Assembly (NCBI GenBank): GCA_964599565.1
Contig: CAZRFE010000087.1
Coordinates: 1 to 9,106 of the forward strand
DNA: 9,106 bases
DNA from: JAJUFS01 sp964599565
Lineage (GTDB): Bacteria > Pseudomonadota > Gammaproteobacteria > Natronospirales > JAJUFS01
Direction: 5' to 3'
The translations under genes were made by a program, and so were the position numbers. Positions 1 to 7,100 of the stretch are shown in pieces; position 1 is the first letter of the stretch; every line of letters begins with the position of its first letter. Under the pieces are notes generated by a model, which worked only from the letters and a program-made list of their open reading frames with translations, was not told the origin of the DNA and searched no databases.

Positions 1-588
1 GGCGGCGTCGGCGGCATCGCCGTCGGTTTCGCGGCCAAGGACATGCTCGCGAATTTCTTCGGCGGCATGACGGTCTATCTCGACAAGCCGTTTCGCGTCG
101 GCGACTGGATACGCTCCCCGGAAAAGGAAATCGAAGGCACGGTCGAGCGCATCGGCTGGCGCTCCACGCGCATCCGCACGTTCGACCAGCGTCCGCTGTA
201 CGTGCCGAACTCCGTGTTCTCGAATGTCGTCGTGGAAAATCCGTCGCGCATGGTCGCGCGCCGCATCTTCGAAACCATCGGCGTGCGCCACGCGGACCTG
301 GATGTACTCGAGAAGATCGTCACCGACATCCGCGCCATGCTGAAGGCGCATGAAGGCATCGCGCAGGACATGACGCTGATGGTGAATTTCGATCGCTATG
401 GTGAATCCAGCCTCGATTTCTTCATCTACGCATTCACGAAGACGCGGGCCTGGGCCGAATACGTGGACGTGAAGCAGGACGTGCTGTTCCAGGTGGGGCG
501 CATCATCGTCGCGCACGGTGCAAGGATCGCGACGCCGACGCGCACGCTGCGCCTTCCGGACGGATTGCCGGCGGAGGGCGGAAAATGA
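1..588 (+). CDS. MscS-family mechanosensitive ion channel, YnaI-like (5' partial)
   Basis: This is the C-terminal 195 residues of a small-conductance mechanosensitive channel; the frame is open to base 1, so the start and most membrane helices lie outside. Such inner-membrane channels open under membrane tension and release solutes during osmotic downshock. Residues 1-22 are the glycine/alanine-rich pore-lining helix (GVGGIAVGFAAKDMLANFF), followed by the beta domain (LDKPFRVGDWIRSP, then EGTVERIGWRSTRIRTFD and PLYVPNS) and the cytoplasmic alpha/beta domain. The run GDWIRSP...RPLYVPN...VENPSRM and the later FTKT..WAEY closely resemble what I remember of E. coli YnaI, which places it in that subfamily rather than with classical MscS. 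The ATG at 43 is residue 15, inside the pore helix, and is not the true start. The stop overlaps the next start as ATGA, so the channel is probably co-transcribed with the purine-salvage genes. Subfamily assignment is from memory of motifs. Confidence 0.93.
   Translation, partial: GGVGGIAVGFAAKDMLANFFGGMTVYLDKPFRVGDWIRSPEKEIEGTVERIGWRSTRIRTFDQRPLYVPNSVFSNVVVENPSRMVARRIFETIGVRHADLDVLEKIVTDIRAMLKAHEGIAQDMTLMVNFDRYGESSLDFFIYAFTKTRAWAEYVDVKQDVLFQVGRIIVAHGARIATPTRTLRLPDGLPAEGGK
573..578 (+). promoter_or_regulatory. Ribosome binding site of the phosphoribosyltransferase gene
   Basis: GGAGGG lies six bases before the ATG at 585, inside the last codons of the channel gene. It supports this start and, with the ATGA overlap, suggests translational coupling of the two genes. 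Confidence 0.7.
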
Positions 589-1145
589 GCGCACCGGGCA
601 TCGAGGAACTGCGGCGCGTGCTTGCCGGCGCCGATTGCCTGCATGACGCTGCGAGCGTGCAGTCGGCCGTGCAGAGGCTCGCGCAGGAAATGAACGCGAC
701 ATACGGCGATGCGATGCCGCTGCTGCTGGTCGTCATGAATGGCGGCCTGCTGCCGGCGGGCTGGCTGCTGCCGCAGCTCGATTTCCTCTTCGAGATCGAT
801 TACGTGCATGCGACGCGCTATCGCGGCGACACCGTCGGCAGGGAGCTGCACTGGCTTGCGAAACCGCACCGGCCGCTGCGCGACCGCGACGTGATCCTTG
901 TCGACGACATACTCGATGAAGGCATCACGCTGCGCGAGATTGCAGCGTACTGCGTGCACGAAGGCGCGCGCAGCGTGCGCTCGGCCGTGCTGGTGCAGAA
1001 GGATCTCGGCCGTCCCGCGGCCTTCGACGCCGACTTCGTCGGGCTCGTCGTCGAGAACCGCTACGTGTTCGGCTGCGGCCTCGATTACAAGGAACATTTC
1101 CGTCACCTGCCGGCGCTGTATGCGGTCGGCGATGATGCATCATAG
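585..1145 (+). CDS. hpt: Hypoxanthine-guanine phosphoribosyltransferase
   Basis: A cytoplasmic purine-salvage enzyme that converts hypoxanthine (and usually guanine) plus PRPP to IMP (GMP) and pyrophosphate. The 186-residue product has the usual length of bacterial type I PRTases of this group. MNGG (51-54) is the pyrophosphate loop, VHATRYRG (74-81) the flexible loop region, and VILVDDILDEGITL (103-116) the PRPP-binding motif with its paired acidic residues. K139 in VLVQKD fits the lysine that contacts the 6-oxo group. GLDYKEHFRHLP (165-176) matches the C-terminal GxDYxExxRxLP signature of HPRTs. The sequence before this signature reads VVENRYVFGCG, where many homologues have I/V-PD; I cannot tell whether this alters base preference. 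The start is fixed by a GGAGGG site and the ATGA overlap with the channel gene. The methylthioinosine phosphorylase gene follows after 22 bases and produces the hypoxanthine that this enzyme consumes. Confidence 0.93.
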   Translation: MSAPGIEELRRVLAGADCLHDAASVQSAVQRLAQEMNATYGDAMPLLLVVMNGGLLPAGWLLPQLDFLFEIDYVHATRYRGDTVGRELHWLAKPHRPLRDRDVILVDDILDEGITLREIAAYCVHEGARSVRSAVLVQKDLGRPAAFDADFVGLVVENRYVFGCGLDYKEHFRHLPALYAVGDDAS

Positions 1146-1158
1146 AAAACGGATCAGC

Positions 1159-1162
1159 AGGA
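1159..1162 (+). promoter_or_regulatory. Ribosome binding site of the methylthioinosine phosphorylase gene
   Basis: AGGA ends five bases before the ATG at 1168. It decides the start: the same frame is open upstream to an ATG at 898, but that stretch overlaps the phosphoribosyltransferase gene and encodes an Arg/Ser/Cys-rich sequence unlike the family, whereas MSNIAIIGGTG is the expected N-terminus. Confidence 0.7.
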
Positions 1163-1167
1163 ACTTC

Positions 1168-1905
1168 ATGTCGAACATCGCAATCATCGGCGGGACGGGT
1201 CTCGCCAATCTGCCCGGCCTTGACATCACGCGCCGCGAAGTCATCGTCACGCCGTGGGGTGAGCCGTCCGGTCCGGTCATGCACGGTGTGCTGAACGGCC
1301 GCGACGTCACCTTTCTTGCGCGCCACGGTTACGGACACACCATTCCGCCGCACAAGGTGAACTACCGCGCGAACATCTGGGCGCTGAGGTCGCTTGGCGT
1401 GAAGCGCATCGTCGCGGTCGCGGCCGTCGGCGGCATACGCGCGGACATGGCGCCGGGCAACATTGCGATTCCCGAGCAGATCATCGATTACACCTATGGC
1501 CGGCGCCATACGTTCTTCGAGACGGATCTTGAAGAAGTCACGCACGTGGATTTCACGGAACCGTATTGCACCGAGTGCCGCGGCATTCTCGTGGATTCCG
1601 CGCGCGCAGCCGGGCTCGATGCGATCGAGGGCGGCACCTACGGCGCGATGCAGGGTCCGCGTCTTGAAACCGCGGCGGAGATCAACCGTCTTGAACGCGA
1701 CGGCTGCGACATGGTCGGCATGACCGGCATGCCGGAAGCCGTGCTCGCGCGCGAGCTGGATCTTTCCTACGCGTGCTGCGCGGTGATCGCAAACTGGGCG
1801 GCGGGACGCGGCGAGATCGACATCCACGCCGACATCGAGCGCAACCTCCGAACGGCGATGGACAAGGTCTTCGTGCTGCTTGCGAATGCCTTGCCGAACC
1901 TGTAG
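1168..1905 (+). CDS. S-methyl-5'-thioinosine phosphorylase (PNP/MTAP family)
   Basis: A 245-residue trimeric-type nucleoside phosphorylase. Predicted reaction: S-methyl-5'-thioinosine + phosphate to hypoxanthine + 5-methylthioribose-1-phosphate. Family features: IIGGTG at the N-terminus (phosphate contact), ARHGYGHTIPPHKVNYRAN (51-69), VAAVGGIR (84-91), MQGPRLET (161-168) and MVGMTGMPEAVLARE (182-196). Specificity evidence: MTA phosphorylases carry an aspartate (ATDYD) that reads the 6-amino group of adenine, while 6-oxopurine PNPs carry asparagine. Here the segment is AVIANWAAG with N209, so a 6-oxopurine substrate is favoured. This agrees with the enzyme characterised in Pseudomonas aeruginosa, where methylthioadenosine is first deaminated and then phosphorolysed. 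The upstream phosphoribosyltransferase would recover the hypoxanthine. A general inosine/guanosine phosphorylase is less likely but not excluded. It ends 27 bases before a convergent gene. Automated pipelines often label this family mtnP; I give no symbol because the inferred substrate differs. Confidence 0.88.
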   Translation: MSNIAIIGGTGLANLPGLDITRREVIVTPWGEPSGPVMHGVLNGRDVTFLARHGYGHTIPPHKVNYRANIWALRSLGVKRIVAVAAVGGIRADMAPGNIAIPEQIIDYTYGRRHTFFETDLEEVTHVDFTEPYCTECRGILVDSARAAGLDAIEGGTYGAMQGPRLETAAEINRLERDGCDMVGMTGMPEAVLARELDLSYACCAVIANWAAGRGEIDIHADIERNLRTAMDKVFVLLANALPNL

Positions 1906-1932
1906 TTCGCACGTTCATTCGCGCAAGCGGAT

Positions 1933-3126
1933 TCAGATGAAAGGACCGGTGATCTCGCAGGTGACGCCGTCCGTGGAGCTTCCGCCCGTACCGCGCTGCG
2001 AGCTGAAATAAAGCCGCGTGCCGGAGGGATCGAACGCCGGTCCCGTGATTTCCGATTCGTCGTGACCGGTGAGCTGCATGACGGGGCGAACGTTCTGCTC
2101 GCGGTCGATCGCAACGATCTGCATGTTGCCGCCATCCTCCGCGACATACACGACGCCATCCTGGGCGACAGTGATGTTGTCGACGCCCGTCAGCACGGGA
2201 TCGATGGCAGTCGATGCGTCGTAGACGATTTCAAGATGCTGCGTGTCGATGTCGTACGCCCATACGCGACCGTCGCCTTTCGTCGTGAACCAGATCCGCC
2301 GGTCGGCATACCACGCGCCCTCGCCGCCGTTGAACGGCGTGCTCGCCGCTACCTGCGTGCGCGTTGCCGCGGATTTTCCGGAAGGATCGTTGAGGGGATG
2401 CCAGGTGATGCGACCGCCGCTCGCCGCCGCGATTTCCGCAACGTCCAGCCGGCCTGATTCGAGACTCGGCATTCCGTTTTCCACCGTCGAAGGCGTAAAG
2501 CGATAGAAACGTCCGTCGGGACGATCCTCGGTCAGGTACAGCTGCAAGGCGTGCGGGTCCACGGCGACGGCTTCATGCATGAATGCGCCGAGCGCCGGCA
2601 GTTCGCGCGCTGCCCGCCTGCCATGCGGATCGCACTCCCAGACATGGCCGCCGGAAACTTCCTCGCAGGAAAGCCACGTGTTCCACGGTGTTGGCCCGCC
2701 TGCGCAGTTGCGGCTTGTGCCCGCGAGCACGGCATAGGCGTCGACGATGTCGCCGCGGCTGTCGAACCGGATGGCGCTGGCGCCGCCGCCGCCTTCGTTG
2801 ATCTCCGAGTTCGAGACATAGATCCAGCCGCCGTCCCCGGTTGCGAAAACCGCACCGCCATCGGGCGCTGCGTGCCAGCGAAAGTTCTCGCCGGGAATCA
2901 CCGCGCTACCGGTGCGCGCGACGATGCGCGCCGTGAATCCTTCCGGCACGTGAAGTCCCGGCACGTTCGATTCGCGCAGGTTGCCTGCGGGCATGGATGT
3001 CCCGTGGCCGCGGCACGCCGTCAACAGGTGGCCGCCTGCGATCAGCCCGAGCGCACTCGCGCCGTAACGCAGGACCCTGCGGCGCGAAGGATCGAACGGA
3101 TCGTCGGGCAGCGTACGTCGTGCCAT
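1933..3126 (-). CDS. PhoX/DUF839-family protein with Tat signal and lipobox
   Basis: A 397-residue predicted exported protein of the PhoX-like (DUF839) beta-propeller family, whose best-known member is the Ca/Fe-dependent alkaline phosphatase PhoX. The N-terminus has a twin-arginine motif SRRRVLR (14-20), a hydrophobic stretch (21-37) and a lipobox LTAC with C38, so it is likely folded before export and lipid-anchored. Propeller motifs: GDGGWIYVSNSE (98-109), RNCAGGPTPWNTWLSCEE (139-156), FMHEAVAVD (182-190), LYLTEDRPDGRFYRF (196-210), GGEGAWY (267-273), YVAEDGG (327-333). The cysteine in NCAGG (C141) corresponds to the iron-bridging cysteine of PhoX. The protein is much shorter than secreted PhoX enzymes (about 600 residues or more), so phosphatase activity is not assured. 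The start at 3126 is chosen for its GGGAG site and Tat signal; the frame runs upstream to 3417 only through csiV. It follows csiV by 17 bases and is probably co-transcribed with it. Confidence 0.87.
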   Translation of the reverse strand: MARRTLPDDPFDPSRRRVLRYGASALGLIAGGHLLTACRGHGTSMPAGNLRESNVPGLHVPEGFTARIVARTGSAVIPGENFRWHAAPDGGAVFATGDGGWIYVSNSEINEGGGGASAIRFDSRGDIVDAYAVLAGTSRNCAGGPTPWNTWLSCEEVSGGHVWECDPHGRRAARELPALGAFMHEAVAVDPHALQLYLTEDRPDGRFYRFTPSTVENGMPSLESGRLDVAEIAAASGGRITWHPLNDPSGKSAATRTQVAASTPFNGGEGAWYADRRIWFTTKGDGRVWAYDIDTQHLEIVYDASTAIDPVLTGVDNITVAQDGVVYVAEDGGNMQIVAIDREQNVRPVMQLTGHDESEITGPAFDPSGTRLYFSSQRGTGGSSTDGVTCEITGPFI

Positions 3127-3133
3127 CGATTTT

Positions 3134-3138
3134 CTCCC
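3134..3138 (-). promoter_or_regulatory. Ribosome binding site of the PhoX-like gene
   Basis: On the minus strand GGGAG lies seven bases before the ATG at 3126, in the 17-base gap after the csiV stop. It fixes the PhoX-like start at the Tat signal rather than at the longer upstream frame. Confidence 0.72.
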
Positions 3139-3143
3139 GCCAG

Positions 3144-4130
3144 CTATTGATTCGGCGCTGCGGTTGCATCGAGCAGCCGCACAGGCACATCGCGCGGTGT
3201 GACGACGACGATGGCGCCATAGGCGGGGTGGTCGAAGAAATTGAGTTCGCGGCTGCGCACGCGACGGTACTGGTTGAGGCGGAAGCCCTGGAACACGTTC
3301 TGCTCGGGTTCGAGCGAAAGTATTTCGGCTTCCTCGAGCGTGATGTCGCCGCGCGCGAGCGCTTCGAGAATGTCGCGATGACGCGCGTCGCGTGCGAGCT
3401 GTTCCTCTTTCGTCCATTCGCGCGTCGCGGCCTGCACGTCATCGTCAAGCACGTTCAGGTTCAGGTCTTCGGGCAGGTAGGCGAGATCGAGATCAAGGTG
3501 CAGGTAGCGTCCCACCGAAAGCTGCACGGTTCCGTCGAGCGGCCGCGCGAGGCTTTCCTCGCTTTCCGGCGTGGCGAGGAATTCCGGGATGTCTTGCGCG
3601 GGAGCGATGTCATCGGCAAGGCCGAGCAGCGGTTCGCCGGAATCGTTCACGGCATCGCCGGAAACCCCGCCGGGCAGTTCCTCGATCTCGAGCGGCGCGA
3701 GTGCGTCCGGCTGCGTGATGCGCAGTCGCGGCGACTGCTCGCGTTCGAGCGGCGGCTGGGTCCATGCGACATGCAGCACCGGCTCGTACTTCGACGATCG
3801 CTGCAGGCTGGCGTACACGCCTTCAAGCTGGTGTTCGGATTCATCGAGAGGAACGTAGGGCACTGGCGCATGTTCGCCCATGCCGTCGCTTTCGATGTCC
3901 GCTGCAACACGCGCTTCGCTTGCTGTGACCGACGGCGGCGGGAACAGCGCGCGTGCATCCGCGATCGCGGGCATGCCTGCGTCGGGCGGCCATGTTTCCG
4001 TCGTGCGCGTATCGAGATTGCGGAACACGATCAGTTCCACGTCATACCAGGTGACGGTCTCTTCGACCGTTTCGGCCGCATGGAGCGGCAGGCTGAGCAG
4101 GATGATGAAGGCGGCGGACAGCAGTCGCAC
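3144..4130 (-). CDS. csiV: Peptidoglycan-binding protein CsiV
   Basis: A 328-residue periplasmic protein of the CsiV family (PF10972). In Vibrio cholerae CsiV binds peptidoglycan and is needed for PBP1A-dependent wall synthesis. It has a Sec signal peptide (1 to about 18/19, cleavage near HA-AET). Family signatures are WYDVELIVFRN (28-38), SSKYEPVLHVAWTQP (112-126), GTVQLSVGRYLHLDLDLAYL (200-219) and YRRVRSRELNFFDHPAYG (288-305) followed by IVVVTP. Residues 139-198 form an acidic, proline-rich linker. Residues about 230-276 form a charged, probably helical stretch between the central strands and the C-terminal signature. The start codon is GTG, supported by GGGAG eight bases upstream; a stop lies a few codons further up in frame, leaving no ATG option. 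It lies 53 bases downstream of mfd, a neighbour pair common in Gammaproteobacteria, and 17 bases before the PhoX-like gene. I see no strong promoter in the mfd-csiV gap, so read-through from mfd is likely. Confidence 0.9.
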   Translation of the reverse strand: MRLLSAAFIILLSLPLHAAETVEETVTWYDVELIVFRNLDTRTTETWPPDAGMPAIADARALFPPPSVTASEARVAADIESDGMGEHAPVPYVPLDESEHQLEGVYASLQRSSKYEPVLHVAWTQPPLEREQSPRLRITQPDALAPLEIEELPGGVSGDAVNDSGEPLLGLADDIAPAQDIPEFLATPESEESLARPLDGTVQLSVGRYLHLDLDLAYLPEDLNLNVLDDDVQAATREWTKEEQLARDARHRDILEALARGDITLEEAEILSLEPEQNVFQGFRLNQYRRVRSRELNFFDHPAYGAIVVVTPRDVPVRLLDATAAPNQ

Positions 4131-4138
4131 GTGGCATT

Positions 4139-4143
4139 CTCCC
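4139..4143 (-). promoter_or_regulatory. Ribosome binding site for the csiV GTG start
   Basis: GGGAG (within AAGGGAGAA) on the minus strand sits eight bases before the GTG at 4130. It supports the GTG as initiator. An ATG inside the spacer is out of frame. Confidence 0.7.
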
Positions 4144-4183
4144 TTCGTTGGTCAGCGGAGTCTAGCGCGAGTCGGGCACAGGT

Positions 4184-7100
4184 TCACGCGACGGCGCTCT
4201 CGCGCGGGCGCAGGCGATCGAGCAGCGCGTGCACGAACGCGAAGCGTTCCGCCGGCTCGTCGAGCGCGGTGATGAAACGCAGCTTCTCCTGCCCGTCGAG
4301 CTTGTAGGTGCGGCTCTCGCGCTGGATGAGATTGATGATTGCAAGCGGATCCACCGCCGGTTGCGGCGAAAACACGAGGCGTCCGCCGTTCGGTCCTGCC
4401 TCGATCTTGCGGATGCCGAGCGGCGTTGCCTTGAGCTTGAGTTCCGCGAGACGGAAGAGATTCTTCGCCGCTTCCGGCAGCAGGCCGAAACGGTCGATCA
4501 TCTCCACCTTGAGTTCATCCAGCGCCGCCTCGTCGGGCGCGGACGCAATGCGCTTGTACAGCACAAGGCGCATGTGCACGTCCGGCATGTAATCGGCGGG
4601 CAGCAGCGCGGGGACCTTCAGTTCGATTTCCGCGCCGTGGTCAAGCGGGCGGTCGAGATCCGGCACTTCGCCTTTCTTCAGCGCATCGACGGCGCGTTCG
4701 AGCAATTCCGAATACAGCGTGAAGCCGACTTCCTGGATCTGCCCGGACTGTTCCTCGCCGAGCAGTTCGCCCGCACCGCGAATCTCGAGATCGTGCGTGG
4801 CGAGCGTGAAGCCCGCGCCGAGGTCTTCCAGCGATTCGATGGCTTCGAGACGCTTCACGGCATCGGCGGTCATCGCGGCCTTCGGCGGCGTGAGCAGGTA
4901 GGCGTACGCGCGGTGATGCGAGCGGCCGACGCGGCCGCGCATCTGGTGCAGCTGCGCGAGGCCGAACCGGTCGGCGCGGTGAATGATGATGGTGTTCGCG
5001 CTCGGCACGTCGATGCCGGATTCGATGATGGTCGTGCACAGCAGCACGTTGAAGCGCCGGTGGTAGAAATCCAGCATCACCTGTTCGAGTTCGCGCTCGT
5101 GCATCTGGCCGTGTGCGATGCGCACGTCCGCTTCCGGCACCAGCGCCTCGACCTGCAGGCGGAACTTCTCGATGGTCTGCACTTCGTTGTGCACGAAGTA
5201 CACCTGTCCGCCGCGACGAATCTCGCGCACGATCGCTTCCTGGATCAACGCGTCATTCCACTCGGAGACGAACGTCTTCACCGAGAGGCGTTCCGTCGGC
5301 GGCGTGGCGATGATGGAAAGATCGCGGATGCCGGCAAGCGACATGTTGAGCGTGCGCGGTATCGGTGTCGCGGTGAGCGTGAGCACGTCGACTTCCGCAC
5401 GCAGCTTCTTCAGCTGCTCCTTGTGGCGCACGCCGAAACGCTGTTCCTCGTCGATGATCGCAAGGCCGAGATCCGCGAACTTCACCTTGTCCGAAAGCAG
5501 GCCGTGCGTGCCGACGACAATATCGACGTTGCCGTTCTCGAGGCCCTTGAGAATTTCCGCCTGCTGCTTCCCGGTGCGAAAGCGCGACATCGCCTCGATC
5601 TTCACCGGCCAGTCCGCGAAACGGTCCTGGAAGGTCTGGAAGTGCTGCTGGGCGAGCAGGGTGGTCGGCACGAGCACCGCGACCTGCCTGCCCGCCTGCA
5701 CGGCGACGAACGCGGCGCGCAGCGCGACTTCCGTCTTGCCGAAACCGACATCGCCGCACACCACGCGATCCATCGGCTGTTTCTTCGCAAGATCGGAAAC
5801 GACGGCGTCGATCGCGGTTTCCTGGTCGGGCGTTTCCTCGAACGGGAAGTCGTCCGCGAAGCGATGATAGTCCGCTTCATCGATGCGGAACGCATGGCCT
5901 TCACGCGCGGCACGGCGTGCGTAGATGTCGAGCAGTTCCGCGGCCGCATCGCGCGCCTTTTCCGCCGCACGCCGTTTCGCCTTGCTCCACTGTTCCGAAC
6001 CGAGCCGGTGAATCGGCGCGTGCTCCGGCGAGGTGCCGGTGTAGCGCGAGATGAGATGCAGCGATTGCACGGGAACGTACAGCTTGTCGCCGCCGGCATA
6101 TTCCAGCGTGAGAAACTCCGCGGACTCGCCGCCGACGTCGAGCGTCTTCAGCCCAAGGTAACGGCCGATGCCGTGTTCCTCGTGCACGACGGGTGCGCCT
6201 TCGGAGAGATCGGTGAGATCGCGGATGATGGTCGCGGGATCGCGCGCGGCGCGTCTCCTGGCACGTGTCTTCGCGCGTTCGCCGAACACCTGCTGCTCGG
6301 AAATGACCGAGACACCGAGTTGCGGAAGGTGAATGCCTTCCTGCAAGGGTGCGACACAGACGCTGATTGCGGCATCGCCATCAAGAAATTCGCGCCAGCC
6401 TTCCGTGGTTCTCGGTTCGTATCGCCGCTTGCGCAGAAGTTCCAGCAGCGTTTCGCGCCGGCCGGTGGATTCGGCGACGAACAGTGCGCGGCCGCTCCAG
6501 CCGTCGAGGAATTCCATCAGCACGCGTGCCGGCTCTTCGAGCTTGCTGTTGAGGCGAAGCTCCGGCGGCGTCGCGCTGCCGAGATTCCGCCCATTGTCCG
6601 CAAGCTCGAATGAATGAATCGTCACGCGCGCATGAAGCGCGATTGCCGTTCGGATCTCCTCGGGCTCGAAGGCGATTTCACGGGGTGCGAGCAGCGGCCG
6701 CTCGATGTCGCCGCGGCGCTGCTCGTAGCGGTCCTCGATCTGCGTGCGTGCTTCCTCGAACGCATCCGCAACCGTATCGAATTCCAGGATCACGGTATTG
6801 CGCGGCAGGTAGTCGAACAGCGACGACGTCTGCTCGAAGAACAGCGGCAGGTAGTATTCGATGCCGGCGGGAACGATGCCGTCCGAAATCGATTTGTAGA
6901 TCAGGCTGCGCGCCGGATCGCCCTCGAAGCGCGCGCGGTAGCGCGTGCGGAATTCGCGGATCGCATCCTTGTGCATCGGGAACTCGCGCGCGGGCAGCAG
7001 GCGGACGTGATCGAGTTTTTCCTTCGAGAGCTGCGTTTCCGGATCGAAGCTTCGGATCGAGTCGATCTCGTCGTCGAACAGGTCGATGCGAAACGGCAGC

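Noticed and set aside
898..1167. N-terminal extension of the methylthioinosine phosphorylase from ATG 898
   Set aside because: It overlaps the phosphoribosyltransferase gene in another frame, is low-complexity Arg/Ser/Cys sequence, and the family N-terminus plus AGGA site place the start at 1168.
925..1827. Minus-strand open frame of 300 codons opposite the phosphoribosyltransferase and phosphorylase genes
   Set aside because: Arg/Ala/His-rich translation without motifs, overlapping two well-identified genes; a GC-rich shadow.
1881..1911. Inverted repeats around the phosphorylase stop (TGCGAA/TTCGCA and CGAAC-ctgta-GTTCG) as a terminator for the convergent genes
   Set aside because: The inner stem has only five pairs, the outer six with a long loop, and no T-run follows on either strand; too weak to call.
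3127..3417. N-terminal extension of the PhoX-like protein from 3417
   Set aside because: It lies inside csiV, is Arg-rich, and would bury the Tat signal about 97 residues into the protein.
4131..4183. Possible csiV promoter in the mfd-csiV gap (TAGACT)
   Set aside because: Only four of six matches to a -10 box and no recognisable -35 at the right distance.
2997..4307. Plus-strand open frame of 436 codons opposite csiV and the PhoX-like gene
   Set aside because: It is codon-aligned with csiV on the other strand, so the lack of stops follows from the avoidance of TTA, CTA and TCA. The translation shows no family motif, while both minus-strand genes do.
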